64,000 nt of DNA from Drosophila persimilis (lineage: Eukaryota; Arthropoda; Insecta; Diptera; Drosophilidae): assembly GCF_003286085.1 (NCBI RefSeq), contig NW_020825358.1, positions 727,501 through 791,500 on the forward strand. Direction: 5' to 3'. The translations under genes were made by a program, and so were the position numbers. The notes beneath the pieces were generated by a model. That model saw only the letters and a program-made list of their open reading frames with translations, searched no databases and was not told where the DNA came from. Positions 33,411 through 46,971 of this stretch are shown in pieces; positions within the stretch are counted from its first letter, which is position 1; the number at the start of each line of letters is the position of its first letter.

Positions 33411-33801
33411 ATTAAGATCCATCATGTTCCTCGTTCCTCCATCAAGGACTCTACGCCATGAACACGTAGTTTTACCCGATAATCTAATCAATTTTATATA
33501 AAAGTGGCTCATTTTAAGTACCATCTTTATTGGAATCGTGGAAGGTCCACTTAATTTATTTTTTTACATGGTAACACACGATAACTACACATTTGCTACA
33601 CATTTGTGTGTAATTACCAAGAGCGACACCTACAGGGGATATGTATGCGATTCAAAATTTGTTGGCCTTTTTTTCCTTTTTAGATTTTGATGGCAGAATT
33701 CAAGGATTCAATGCTAATCTCGAATTAGAACTTGATGTGGCCTGGGACATTGCTTTACATGGCATTTCTACACGAGTTCTACACGGTTTCTACATTGCTG
33801 C

Positions 33802-33849
33802 ATTGGACCACTAACCATACAGTATATACTGTATGGTTAGTGATTGGAC
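33802..33849. repeat. Perfect 34-bp palindrome flanked by 7-bp direct repeats
   Basis: Arms CACTAACCATACAGTAT and its exact reverse complement abut with no spacer at 33,809-33,842. ATTGGAC occurs directly on the left (33,802-33,808) and again directly on the right (33,843-33,849). This layout is what a tiny inverted-repeat element with a target-site duplication, or an internal-deletion remnant of one, would look like. Confidence 0.85.
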
Positions 33850-35516
33850 AAAATAGAAAAAATACCAAAAAAAAACACCAAATCCCCTGAAACGGCTCTC
33901 GATACTGGATACGAAAGGTGCGCGCCAAATATAAATTGTGTGAATGCGAATTTGCGCCTAACAGCACACAGTGTATCCACAAATCAATTTACATTACAAA
34001 TTTGAATTAATTTCAAACTATTGTTTGTTCAGCAACGACTTTTACATGCATCACGAGTTTTCGCTAAACATAAACTGCGTGAAACGCAATCAAACATCGA
34101 AATGCAGTCGGGCAAAAGCAAACTCCACTTATTTCCGCTTCCTGCTGACGGCTGGGCGAGCGAGCGGGCGCACTCAAATGCGAAGTGCAAATAAATGACA
34201 AATTACAAATTACAATTACCGTTGGGCCTGCTGCACCCAAAGCACACATAAATATGTAACTCAAGCGAAACGGTGGAAAAGCCACCGCACAAAAGATTAT
34301 GACATTGCCCAGAGGCTGAGCTGCCCGGGCGGGGGGTGGTGGGCGGGTGTCTGGCGAAAAGGTTGCCTATGGCTAATAAAACACACACAAAAAAAAAGAA
34401 GAGAGCGCCTCGAATTGACTTGGATGCTGCACTTTTTGTCCGCCCCGTCACGTCATGTGTCTATCTCCCTGCCTCCTATCCCCTGCCCCATCCCCAGCAA
34501 AGCTTTTCTTTCTTTGTGGATTTGCATGCAACTTTCTCCGACGGCTGCTGTTGCTGCTGCTGCCGCTGCCACACGACAGCTGCTGGTGCGACTGCGCGGC
34601 AACCAGAGGCGAAAGGTGCAAATTAATTCGCGGCGCCCCACAATAACCTTCCTCACTGTGGCTCTGGCTCTGGTCTCCCTCATTATCGGTGTAATCTGTT
34701 GCTCCCCAAATGATTTTTCGTTTTCTTCTTCTCAGCTTTGTCACAAGTCAAGTCCCAAGAGAAAAAAGACGACTCTACTCCCGAAATGCGACTTGTTATC
34801 GCATTTTGAAAATCTTCACCCGCTAAGTGGATGTGCAATAAAAAACACTGCCACCATTGTTTGGGAAGATGTCGAAAAATCAACTGGGATGTCCCCGAAC
34901 AAACGCCTCACTGCCTGACTGCCGGCCGCTGTGCGTACGGAACCAACCGCCCATTGTATCTGGTCTTCAGGCGGGGAGGGGGCTTTGACTTTGGTTTTTT
35001 TTTATATTTTTGGCGACCACGAGACATCTTGAGTTTGGCACCTGGGTGTGAAAGCCTTGACGGTCTGTTGAGGGACTGCTTTGTCCTGAAATTGAGACGA
35101 AAACCAATGAATCCAAGGTGAAACAATAGGTTCAACATTCAACATTCGGAATAGTACTTCCATCCCACAAATGATTGATTCTTTCCCCTCGTTTACGACT
35201 TCTGGGGGAATGGAATGGTATCATCAATAAATTCTGTGTTAATTCAGTACCCAACTTCCTCTACTCCACAACAACGTAACTCTCTTGCCCATTAACATTT
35301 TTTTAATGCCGCATTTAGCCAAATATGTATGGCTACAAATGTAGTTAATTTTCCTATAAACCCGGTACACGTACATAGTATATATTTTCATGATCTGTGG
35401 TACGTATAGAGCAGGCAATTAATACCCGAGAAGCGTTAAAAGCGCAACGCTCGATGGACATTGAGGGCGGCGGCACGGCACTCTGTTTGTGGCTGTGACA
35501 AATGAGAGCGGTAAAT

Positions 35517-35560
35517 TGTAAATGGTAAATGGTAAATGGTAAATGGTAGGATGGTAAATG
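35517..35560. repeat. (GGTAAAT)n array
   Basis: About five imperfect copies of the heptamer GGTAAAT, one unit interrupted by AGGAT. Confidence 0.85.
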
Positions 35561-37422
35561 CCACAGTAGATGCTAGATGGCAAGGTGGTAAATGCTGTTC
35601 GCCGGCCAGCCGCAGGTTCCAATCCAAAAAGCCCCCACCACAAAGCAATGACGACGAGTCATTGACATTCGCTGCGATCCAAGCTTGAACTAGAAAACTA
35701 ACAAATCCGCCATTCAAGAAAAAAAAAAAATGTGATAATTGCAATGGAATACACAATGTAAACCAAAAGAGGGCGGGGGAGATACAGAGACCGAGAGAGT
35801 GCTGAAAGGTAGCCGATAATAACTATACTCTAGGGTGGGTTTATTGAAGGTTCTAGAGAACATTATTAATCTCAAATGTATACATACTCTGGACAGAGAT
35901 AAGACAACAAGGCATTCCAAATGGGTTGAGATTTGAGTTATGAAAATAGTTATTAAATATCCTACATCATCTGTAGATGCATCTGCTATCTTTTGAGGAC
36001 ATTCTCTGATGGAATCAAAAGAAATACAACCAGAGTGAGGGTATAAGCAGAACCCAAAACTATTTCAAGCGCATACCCATACTAATATGCACATCCATAC
36101 CGTCACACAGATATGGATAGATCGTTCAAAACAGAAGCGTCGCTAATTGGCAATATTTAGAGAGACAGAGACAGGGAGAGAGAGACAGAAAAACAACAAA
36201 CAAAACCGAAAAAAAAACACGAATGATCTGAAGATCTTCCCCGTCAATTTACGGGCTGCTGGGCAGACAAAAACTTCTTTTGTTCCTATCCAAATTGGCT
36301 TAATTTTTATGGGCATGCTTTCATCACATGCTCAATGCTCAGTCCCCAGGATGCCCCAAAGAGAGAGAGAGAGAGGGGTGGAGGGTTCCAGTTGGGGTTT
36401 CTAACATTAAGGTGTTAATCGGCGGTCGCACGTTCGTTCCAATAGCCGGACACACAAAAAGTTAGCCAGCAAAAGCTGATGAATTCTTAGAACGCAGTTT
36501 CTCTGTGAAAAGATAGACAGAGAGGGTAATATAATATAGAAACCAGATGGATAATAATACGACTAAGGGATACCTGTTCCTATGTACGATCTAAGATCTA
36601 GATCTACTTGCTGCCTGGTCCTGTACATACAAACATACGAGTATATGTATGTATGTTTAAAATGTACTTTGTATTGTACATATGTACGTACGTACCTTTG
36701 TACGCTACGTGTACTCGTCGGGGTATAACAAAAATCAAATAAAATCCCCGTGGAAGTAATCTTTGAACAGTTGAAAATTCATTTGTAATTACTCGCCGCT
36801 TCGTTCAGTCTCCCGTGACCAAACTCCCAGCAAATGCGATTGAAATATATGTACTATGTATGTATGTACTTGCCGAGCGAATAGGAAGTTGGATTCCCAC
36901 TAATGAAGTAGGGAAAAATTTATAATTAATGAAGTGAAAACTCAACTGAATTGAGTATAAATTTATAGTCGAATCATATTAGAAAACTGCATTCAATTTA
37001 TTGAAGAATCTTAAAAGTATTACCAATGCAATTGGTAGAGGATAAAGCTGAATATTTATTCATTCTGGCACCGTTGAAAATTCAATTAATTAATATATGT
37101 ACATACATACGGTGTATGTATGATCGTTATTACCCTATCATTTTTGACTCTGATTTCCACTTGCAAACGCCTACCCGTCAATGTCCGCCCTGCCCATATG
37201 ATTGTTTATATCGCTTTTGGTTTTCTTCGGATGTTCGTAACTTTATTTTTCTGGGTTTATTTTGGTTCGCTTGTTTACCTTTTTTTTTTGGTTTTTGTTT
37301 GTTGCTTTTTCTATTTTTTTTATTGTTATTAGCTAATTTTAGCCAAAAGCCAAAATGGCGACGAGACGACGACGAGAGCTGCGCTAACGATCGAAAACTT
37401 TTGTGGTTTTTCGTTGTTGTGG

Positions 37423-37960
37423 ATACACTTTTGTAGAGGGTATTACGATTCATAGAAGTTGTTCATGCACTAGGAATCAAAGTCCTTCTTTCACTCTCTT
37501 TTCGTCTCGGTTTGTTACGGTTTCGAGGAGAGTTTTAAACCTCGTCTAAACGGTCTCCATCTGATTTAAAAACTTGTAGTCGTAATTTGTTATTACTCGT
37601 ATGTATTTTGACAGGCGCCCCTCTATGCACATCTTATAAGCAGCCTTGTCTTTCGATATCTCTTTGTTATATAAAAAAGTTTTGGGGCGTCGTCAGACAT
37701 ATGTACATATTTCCCATACCGAGCTACCGAAGCGAGTGAGCCAGGGGTTGGTGCACGAGTGAAGCGAGTGTGCAGGGGGCCCTCCTTCTCGTTCATTCGC
37801 TATCTTTAACACTCAATCGTTGCATCTGTCTCTCTGCTTATATACGAGTATCTACATAGTTCTCTCTCTCACTATCTATCTCTTCATTTGGTTCTTCCTT
37901 GGTCTTTTCTATAAACGAATGATTTGGTATGCTGGAAATCCCTATATCATACGCCTACTA
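37423..37960. mobile_element. Possible degenerate DINE-1/INE-1 (Helitron) relic
   Basis: The left end reads CTTTTGTAGAGGGTATTACG followed by ATTCATAGAAGTTGTTCATGCA, which resembles the conserved start of Drosophila DINE-1 elements (CCTTGTAGAGGGTATTACGA.., AGAAGTTTGTAACGCA). Repetitive phrases GAAGCGAGTGAGCCA and GTGAAGCGAGTGTGCAG follow at 37,730-37,780. No coding capacity. The right end is not definable by eye. Confidence 0.4.
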
Positions 37961-39346
37961 TCGTAGCATCCCATCTGTGAGAGTATCACAAGCTTCAACT
38001 ATGAAACAAGCCTCATTTTTTGTGGTTTTTTTGTTGTTGTTGTGGCTATTATTTATGAGATTTTTTGTGATTTGTTTCGATTTTATTTTGCACATGCACA
38101 AACCTCAGTTATTAGGCAGCGGCGTCTCATTGTATCTTCGAGATACTCGCATGTATCTTTCGGTGTCGGTATAGGTGTGTGTGTGTGTGTATCCGTTCGA
38201 TGGCTGCATTGAATTTGCTTTTTGCTTTTTGTTTTTTGCTCGTTTTCAGTTTTTGTTTTCAGTTTTTTTTTTTTGCTGCTGCTGTTTCCATTTTACACAA
38301 TTCCCAAGCCTAAGACCGGTGCCACGTCGCCGCTTGGTACCTCCTCAGAGGCCCCCACTTCCCCCCCTCCACCTCTGATCGTAGCGCCGGATCTCTACAG
38401 CAGTTCCAGCCGGTGCTGGAGTCGCAGTTGTATCTGTGGCCAAAGCCGGGTGCCAATTTGCGAGTCAAGCCTAGCGCATCTTTCAGCTCTAAGCAAGCTT
38501 GAGTAGAAATGTTTATAGTCGGTGCAAAACAAAAATCCCCACCAGATCGTAAAGCCTGAGATCCCTTCCCTGAATGGTACGAATGGTTGGGATATACATA
38601 TGTACATACATATCTATATATGTATATGTATATATAAATATCTATAGCTAAAGCTTTCAAAACTCAAAACTTATCATCTGCCAGAGGGGCAGACATTGTC
38701 GTAGATTTGCTAATTGAGACGATTCTACAAACGAGACAATACTTTTACAGCTTGTGGCCATTATTTTTAATAAATAATAAATAATTTCTTGATAAGAAAA
38801 AAACCCAGAGACATGGTGGAGGGTCATATATATGTAGATTCCTGGAATAAAGTCGGACTAGACCTGGAATTGGAATTGGCTATTTCTAATGTTGTTTTTC
38901 TAGAAATACCTATACGATTTTTATTCCTATTCGTTGGTTCGAACGTAGGGCAGGTCATTTGGATACGGAGACGAATGCGATTTGCATACAGATTTATATA
39001 TATATATATATATTTTTCTTTTTTGCTGCTGCTGGGGGAATTCCAGTTGTTAAAGTTGTTTTCTTGAAGAACAAATGTCAGTCCATAATGGCAGCTGTTA
39101 AGCTATCCATGAAATTGAGATTCAAGCGTTCCCATTCCCATTTTCCCCCTGTTTTTCAATGGAGGGAAATGAATGGAAAATCTGTGATGCAATGAGAAAA
39201 CACAATCAAAAATGTAACTCTAATTAATAATTGGGGAAAAAGCCAGGCGCAAGTAAAATGAAAATGAAAGCCATGGGATTAGCTGGTTGGGAGGATGATC
39301 CCCAGACCCAGACCCAGACACAGACAGACCCCAGGCCCATCAGCAT

Positions 39347-39349
<3 letters not shown>

Positions 39350-39379
<30 letters not shown>
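39350..39379. repeat. (TC)n microsatellite
   Basis: About 14 TC units, preceded by an imperfect CAGACC array from 39,300. Confidence 0.9.
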
Positions 39380-39380
<1 letters not shown>

Positions 39381-40306
39381 GCTCTATCATTTGAAGGGGC
39401 GTTGCATAAACACAGACAAAGAAAAACACTCTTCTTTTTTTTTTGTGTTCACTCCTATTGACTAATCACTTGGAGAGTTTGACCAGCTCCGTTGGTTCGT
39501 TGGTTCGTTGGCTTGTGACATTTTAATCATAAACCCAGAAAATTATGCAATTAACAGAGAAAGAGTCCGAAAAAACCAAAAAACAAAAAAAAAAAATAAA
39601 AAAAAATACAACTGATCTCTAGCTTACATAAGAGCTTGGGTCACCAAAAATAGATAATAAACGAGCATCTAGCATGATATAAACCCAGACAAAAACAGAC
39701 AACACACCGAAAGAAAGAAGGAAAGACGAAAATCAAAACAAAACCAAAAACCAAAAACCAAAAACACAAAAACGGATTGGCCACAGGGCGTATAAGCAAT
39801 GTCGGATAGGCATTATCATTATCAATTCGAAGTAAGCTTTTGGATACCCACCCGTAACCTTAGATTCGTTTTGAGAATTGTGTGTGCCCCCAAAGTGGAT
39901 GCCGTGCCATGCCGCCAGAAATTATGAATAATCTAAGCACACAGCAGGCGGCCGGCAATCAAGATGAACGCTGTCTATATAGCATATACTATACAATATA
40001 AATAGTATCTCTTATAATATGAGCACTACTCTGTATTGCCTCTGTATGGGGGCAGGGGAACAAGTGCATTGCATTTGGCCCCAGCTACAATTATTACAAC
40101 AATGGACAAAAAAAACAACACACACACAACAACAAAAATTAATGTTTTTCTTTTTCTTTTCGTAAGCAACAAAAACATCAAGTTTTAGTGCAAAAGCAAC
40201 AAGAAAGAGTAGCTGCAACAGCAGCAGCAGCTGAAGCAGCAGCAGCGGTTCCAACAACTTTTAAAGTCGGGGAGTTATACGAGTTATACGAGATCTGTTT
40301 ATATGC

Positions 40307-40310
<4 letters not shown>

Positions 40311-40369
<59 letters not shown>
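40311..40369. repeat. (GT)29 microsatellite
   Basis: Fifty-nine uninterrupted bases of GT, the longest dinucleotide tract of the window. Likely polymorphic in the population. Confidence 0.97.
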
Positions 40370-40373
<4 letters not shown>

Positions 40374-41674
40374 GATGTGTTGGCGGAGTACGAAGTACCT
40401 TTAATTTTTAGTGTGCCGAGCTTTTTGCCCATACCATACCCATACCCTACCCTACGGCTAAGGCATGTACGCTTCCATAGACCAATTGGTTCTGCTTGTC
40501 GCCCTTTAAATTGGATTAGCTGCAACTAATTGGGGGAATGCCGAACGAATTGTTTTGCCTATAGAAAGGTTGAAAAACAACTGATGTTTTCAAATAAATA
40601 TAACTATGCATATACAAAAAGTTCTACAAGTAGTTGTATAGAATATATGTATGTACCAGGCACTACGAGTTCCATTAAAATCATACAATATAATTATATT
40701 ATTATATTCAATTTAGTTCTTCGTCACGGGAGTAGCTCTGCGACTACTGTCCGAACACAGGCGAGTACTTATTTTTCGATTTCTGAGCTTGGGGTATCAT
40801 AGTTTTTTGTAGAACTTTGCTATAGAGGGCACAAGTTTTGATCCCATAAGAGGTTTGATTTCTTTTAAGCTCTGGGTTCTAATAAATTTTGCTAAAAACA
40901 CACTAGAGTTTATTTCTGAGGAAAACTTCTGTGCCATGAAAGATAACAAAAGCAGCTTTCGAATAATAGGGAAACGATCGATTTGTAGTGAGGAAAACTT
41001 CTGTGTTTTGTTAGTAAATTCAACTAAATTCTAGAAACATTTGTGCTGCAAATCTAATACTCGTTCATACATATGTCCATTAATATGCAACCAGACACCA
41101 TTTTCCAGTTAATGGTAATCAGAAAACAGTTTTCTTAGCATGGAAAACGTTTGTTCAGGGGCTCGAAAATAATACGTACCCAGTATTGTGTTTACATTCC
41201 TATGAAATATGTATGATCATCTGTTTATGTCTGATAACGTTTTCATAGAACTAATCGATCTGATCTGGCAGGGTACAGCCAGAGTACCCGTCTCCCCCTC
41301 TCTCTCTCTCTCACTCGCTTTCTTGTTTCTGCTCTGCTCAAGCTCGACTGCAAAGCTCGCTTCCATGTGTGTGTGTGTGTGTGTTCGTAAGCCAGCTTTC
41401 GTGTGCTTTTTGTTGCTTTTTTGTTTGTTTTACTTTTATTTTTCGTTTCGTTTCGTTTTTTTTTTTCGTGTCGGTTCGTGTCTGTCTGCCGCTGATCTTG
41501 CAGCTGTCTCTGTCAGCGTCACTGCTGCTGCCGCCGCGTCTCTGCTCTACCTGTACGTGTTGTTTGTGTGACTGTGGGGCCTGCAGTCGCTGCCGCAGTC
41601 GGCGCGCCACTGCCGTTGGCGTCGAAAAATGTTTTAAATCTGGTAGAAAAATCTGAAACGAAACGCGTTTGTGG

Positions 41675-41711
41675 CTTCAGACGGCGAGTGGCAGTCGTAC
41701 AGCAAAGACGT
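41675..41711 (+). promoter_or_regulatory. Initiator + DPE core promoter of the Msr-110-like gene
   Basis: TTCAGAC at 41,677 gives an initiator with A+1 at 41,679. AGACGT, a perfect match to the DPE consensus RGWYVT, occupies 41,706-41,711, which is exactly +28 to +33, the only spacing that works for a DPE. No TATA box lies 30 bases upstream. This implies a 5' UTR of 434 bases before the start codon at 42,113 and a focused, developmentally regulated promoter. Confidence 0.75.
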
Positions 41712-42112
41712 AGTATTCCGTTATCCTCAAAAGCCAGCTAAAAAAAAAAAAATATATACCCACAATCGAAAAGTTGGTCAGACAACTTTTTCGCTCATCA
41801 AGAAATACCAACAAAAAAACAAACAAAAAAACACAACACAACAACGCAGCAAAGTTCAACAAAAACTTCCTTTTACTTTTATTCGAATTTTTTTTGGAAA
41901 AATTTTCTATGTAAGTGAAGAGAAAAAATTACGAAAAGTGAAAATTGTGGAAAGAGAAACTGTGCTCAAATGTGAACTAAAGGGAATGCATGTCCTTGGA
42001 TTTTACTTTTTTTTTTCCCCCCTACCCCCAAGCCTTCCTCCCCACAAACGAAAAGGATCCATTGAAATCCATTGAAATCTAATCAGATCCTCATATTTAT
42101 AGTGATTTATAG

Positions 42113-45100
42113 ATGACCGAGAAGGATACCGTCTCCATGGCTACCGTGCAAATGAAGCCCGACTATGCGGCCAGCGAGGTCTATAGCACCGCCAGTGAGC
42201 CGCCACCGGTAAGTACATACCGTACAGTAGAGCCCTACCCATCCAAATATGCATCTATCCCATCCCCCATCCCCCACCCTCCCGCTCCAACCCCTTTTAA
42301 TTACGGAAAAAAAACGTGTCCCATTTTTTGCCCATTTTGATTGGCAATTATTTGCGCTATTTTTGGGCCGAGATTTGTTTTGAGTTCGGCAGCCAAGTGG
42401 GTTCCAGGGTCAGACTTCTGCTGGTGGCACATCCGCCTGCGGACCACAGAGCGTATGCGCAATGCGAGGGTCTGCGTCTGCGTCTCCGTCTGCACGCAGC
42501 TGCAAACGTGAGCAGCATTTTCACCCAATCAGCCAGAGCGCCTATGCCTCAGAGCAGGAGGTGGATGTGGAGGTGGAGGTGGAGGAAAGCCTGCTGCATG
42601 CATAAGCAATTTGCTGCTGCAATCCCCTCTGTCTCTCCACTTAATGTGCAATTTTAAAAATTATTATTGTCTGGATTGTGCATGCAACGTGAGTGGCTTT
42701 GACAATTGCTGGTTGACATTTCCATGGGAGACACGCAGAGACCCAGCCACAGTCCATGCATCCATGTATCTGCAAGATACACCAACAACCTGAAATCAGA
42801 AATCAGCAATCAGAAATAAGCAATCGCTGACGTTCTTCGAGACGAGGTGTGAATGGATCTGTGTACCCCCATTATGGTTAGACAAATAGAAAACCAGCTC
42901 AAATCGAAACACCAGACCCACAAGAGACCTCTAATACTTCAGTCACGACGTTCGCTAATAATGATAAAAACAAAAACAAACCTAAACAAATACCAAGATA
43001 TACTATTAGTACTCGTACTTTGAGTTGTTCAACCCGTTTTCCCAGCCATACTATATCTGTATATACATATATAATAGTATATATTAGATTATTAGATCTC
43101 TCTCTCTCTCTCCCTGTCTCCCTGTCTCCCTGTCTCTCTGTCTGTCTGTCGTTGTGTGTGGGTAAAAATGGAAATTTACATAAATTGCATTTTTTCCATT
43201 TTTCATTTTTTCATTTGTTTGCATTTGGCATTCAACAGTCAGCATCCGCCTCAGCCATAAACAGATTTTTTTTTTGCGGGGGCTGCCCCCCTTTTCACAA
43301 TCCCTACAGTGAAAGCCAACAGTTATCCAACAGACAGACAGACAGGGCCCTGATTGAAGTGCACTCTCTGTGTGTGGAGGTGAACTGAAGGACAGATTTG
43401 TTCAGGTGCTGAAAAACGAAAGGTTTTTGTGGGGAGGCAGTCCATTTGTGGGGGGTTTAGGGGAACGGAATGCATGGCCCCAACTCCCCAACGAGTGTGG
43501 TGGGGATTTACCAGACCAAAAGCTTGGTTCTTCCCCGTTTTTCCTATCATCTCAAGATCTCCAAAAGCCCAGGGGCTCTCTCCCGCTGACCTTTCTAATA
43601 ACTCAAAACAATCCACAGTGTCCTACCACCAATCATCAGTCAGGCCATCAATCAGGGCCTCAGTCACTCGATCACTTGGGTGCTGGTTAGCCTTCAAAGA
43701 GCGACCCTTGGCCAAAGAGCTTTCCCTTTTCTGCATTGTTTGTTTTTCCATTCATATGTGCTAAGTATTGCTAAGCGTTTGTCCCCCCCTCCCCATCCAC
43801 CATCCCCCATCCCCCAACCACCATCCCCTTCCCCGCTGTCCCCTACCTTACAGTGCAATCTCATTAACCTTTTTTTTCTCTCTGTATTTTTCTTGTTTTT
43901 ATGTATCTTTCTGTGTGTGCTTGTGTGTGTGTGTGCTAACCACAAAAATCGTTTTGTGAATGCAAAAAAAATCAAAACCCTCTCCGCATCTGAAACCGTG
44001 ATTGACAATATGAAATTTTCCCTGTAACCCCCAAAAAACACACCAACAAAAAAAAAAAAAAAAAAAAAAAAAACAAACCACACAACAAACACCAACCACA
44101 GATGGGATTTTTTAACTTTAATCATCAGGTTTGTCGTTCAAGTCTTTTGTCTGCACAAAAAAAAAAGAAAAGAAAAAAATTAACCACCGATTAAAACCCC
44201 GCATTAGCGTACGATATGTAGAGTAGAGTGTCCGCTGACGATCGGATCCATTCACTTCCACTTCACTGCATGACGATGATCACTACTCCACTCCTACCAC
44301 CCCCCAACCCCCTCGTAGCTCACTCACAAAATTCACTTTCGCAACTTGCATTTTGGGGCCACGCCACGCCATGCCAAGCCAAGCCACGCCACGCACGTAA
44401 AGGTGTTAAAAAAAAGCACACACTCATTGCACATTTCGCTGCACACACACACACACACACACACACATACTCACATTCGAAAGATACAAAACTGAAGATA
44501 CATGTATACCCAACCCAAAAAGAGGGGCAGAGGCAGGAGGCATGGGCAGGGGCCTCACCTGACTGCACCTACAACCAAAGTGAAGTGGAAGACACTTCAA
44601 GAGTTTTCTCTTGGGCCTCCTCTTGGGCTTGGCATTTCCTCAATTTCTGCGGCGAACCTCGACTGCCTCTGCCCCTGCCTCTGCCACAGCCGAGAGTGCC
44701 GCCTCTTCCTGTTATGCAATCAACGTCAAACCCCAATGTTTTTCTTTCTTTTGTATATGTACACTCGTACTCGATCTGTTGTTGATATTTGGTCTTCATG
44801 CTTTTTGCATTGACTTGTAAATTTTTGCACCTTAAGCAGAAAGTTCGATATTAGTCACAGCCGACAGCCGCAGAAAACCTCTGCTCAAAAACCAAACAAA
44901 AACCGCTGCTCAAAGTAAAGCAAATAAAAGATAAGCCCAAAACAAACAATAAATAAAAGATCTGCCCAAAGAAAAGCAAATATTTGATATGATCTAACTG
45001 GCATTCACTGTCAGCTTTCCATTAACATTTGAAAGAAAAACACTTGAAGAACATTTGTTCTTTATTTTCTTTTGCTGACTCAAATATTTTCCAAAAGTAA

Positions 45101-46937
45101 ATTTCAAGTCTGCCCTTAAGTTCAAGGGGGAAACGTGATCGGAAGCGGCCCGGTTAAAGAGCAACATTTTGTAGACTAAGGTCGCTTGACCCCCCAAAAA
45201 AAAACCAATACACACAGTGAGAGAGAGATAGAGGTCATAGACAAAACAGCACGTACTCGTACAATAAATCAAATTGCATACAAAATACAAAACATATATT
45301 TCTCATGGCTAATCTTGTGGTTCTTCTGTGTGTTCTCTTTTTACAGGCCTACAAGCGTCAGGCGAATTCGGTGAAAATCGCCAAGATCACCGCCTTCACC
45401 GTCATCGTTTCGGCCTTTATCCTGGGCTCCTTCATTCTGGCCTCATCGTATCTGCAGGCCAAGGCCTCGTGCGACCAGGTCCAGGCCCTCGATTCGGTGC
45501 TGGAGAAGGAGCTGATGCTCGAGACCCTGCAACAGGTGGGAAAGGTAAGTCCAAGTCCAATCCAACCCTCTTTGTTTCCCCCTCAATGAACATCAGATGT
45601 ATATCCTCCTTTCTGCCTCAATGATCATCAGATATACCGTACGTACATATCGTATCGTGTTTTGGAAAAATAATAGATCGGTTGGTTAATGATACGAGTA
45701 GCTCTTCGCTTGGTTTGGCTCTGCCACACACACGCCACAGATTGGTTGCACCAGCAACGTCCCCCCTCCCCTCCCCAGCAACCAATAAAAATATTCGAAT
45801 ATTAAATATAATTACCGGAAAATGTAGGTACAATCTCGTGATAGCCGAAAAACAGACAACAAAATAAGTGTATTCCGTGTATAATTTCCCCTGAAAGCCA
45901 TGCTTCTGCTTTTTTGTTTTTTTTTGGACTGCACGCGCTATTAGTTCCAAAGTGGGTTGTAGAATTGTGACAGGCAGTGTACCGGTACCGGTACCGGCAC
46001 TAGAATTATGATGTATAATATGTCGAATATTTGGGCTGGAACTGGGAACTTAATGCCATTGAATTTTGTGAAATTTGTACAAGAAATTATGGATTTTTAG
46101 AGGGTTTTCTTTGGAGGTAAACAAGCCAAAAAAACAAAACAAAAATGTCTGAGGCAGACATTGTGGGAAAAGTGTTTTTGTGTTGTAATTGTAATTTATA
46201 CGCTTTAAACGTACCAATTTCTATGGTTATAAAAGCCAAAGACTTCCTATAGTTTATAAACCTTTCTCCATATATGGATGTGTGCCCACCGCTTCAATCA
46301 AAACTGATTGAATAAGCAATTTCATAAGACAATTGCGTGCTTCCTTGTGAAATTTCACCCATATAACGTTACATATGTACGGGTATATAACCGATTTAAA
46401 CGAATGGCCATAACACAAAAAAAAAAGAAAAAAGTAACCATAAAATGGTTAGATTTATGGCCATAAAGATGGCTGATGACTGGGCAGGGCGCATAATTCA
46501 AATTTAATGACAATTCGCTAATCATTTTCCAAGTGATTGCCAAGTTAATTATGATGGCGACTGTGCAGGGGGACTGGGACTGGGACTGGGGGGGGGACTA
46601 CCATCAATATTCAATTAGAGAATGGTAGCCAGTGGAAAGTTCACAAAAATTGAACAGCATTAGAGAGATCATAGATGTGGCTTCAATGGTGGTTTCAATA
46701 CCCAAAGATGAGGATGAGGTTATTCAACCCGATTCGATCGGGGTCTGTGGCTTATGTAAACGAATGAGTGAGTGAGTGAGTGAGTGAGTGAGTGAGTGAA
46801 TGAGTGAATGACTGAACGAATGCAACGATAAATTCAATCAAGCGAAATTCCCATAATTTGACGCTTAAGTGGACACCAAAATGGTGGAGCTTGCGACATA
46901 ATAACCAGGAGAGGCAGCCACCACCATCCACCATCCC

Positions 46938-46971
<34 letters not shown>

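Larger units (their letters stand above)
33411..41650. other. 8.2 kb gene-free spacer upstream of the Msr-110-like gene
   Basis: No coding region is supported. Contents seen: a perfect palindrome at 33,809-33,842, a GGTAAAT array at 35,517-35,560, a degenerate Helitron relic at about 37,423-37,960, a (TC)n tract at 39,350-39,379, a 59-base (GT)n array at 40,311-40,369, and CT-rich DNA with many GAGAG words near 41,290-41,320. Regulatory elements for the downstream developmentally regulated gene probably lie here, but none can be named. Confidence 0.6.

Noticed and set aside
38936..38955. GGTTCGAACG, like a tRNA B box
   Set aside because: No A box at the right distance and no cloverleaf stems around it.
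44048..44073. A26 considered as the tail of a retroposed gene copy
   Set aside because: No gene-like sequence or poly(A) signal precedes it and no target-site duplication is seen.
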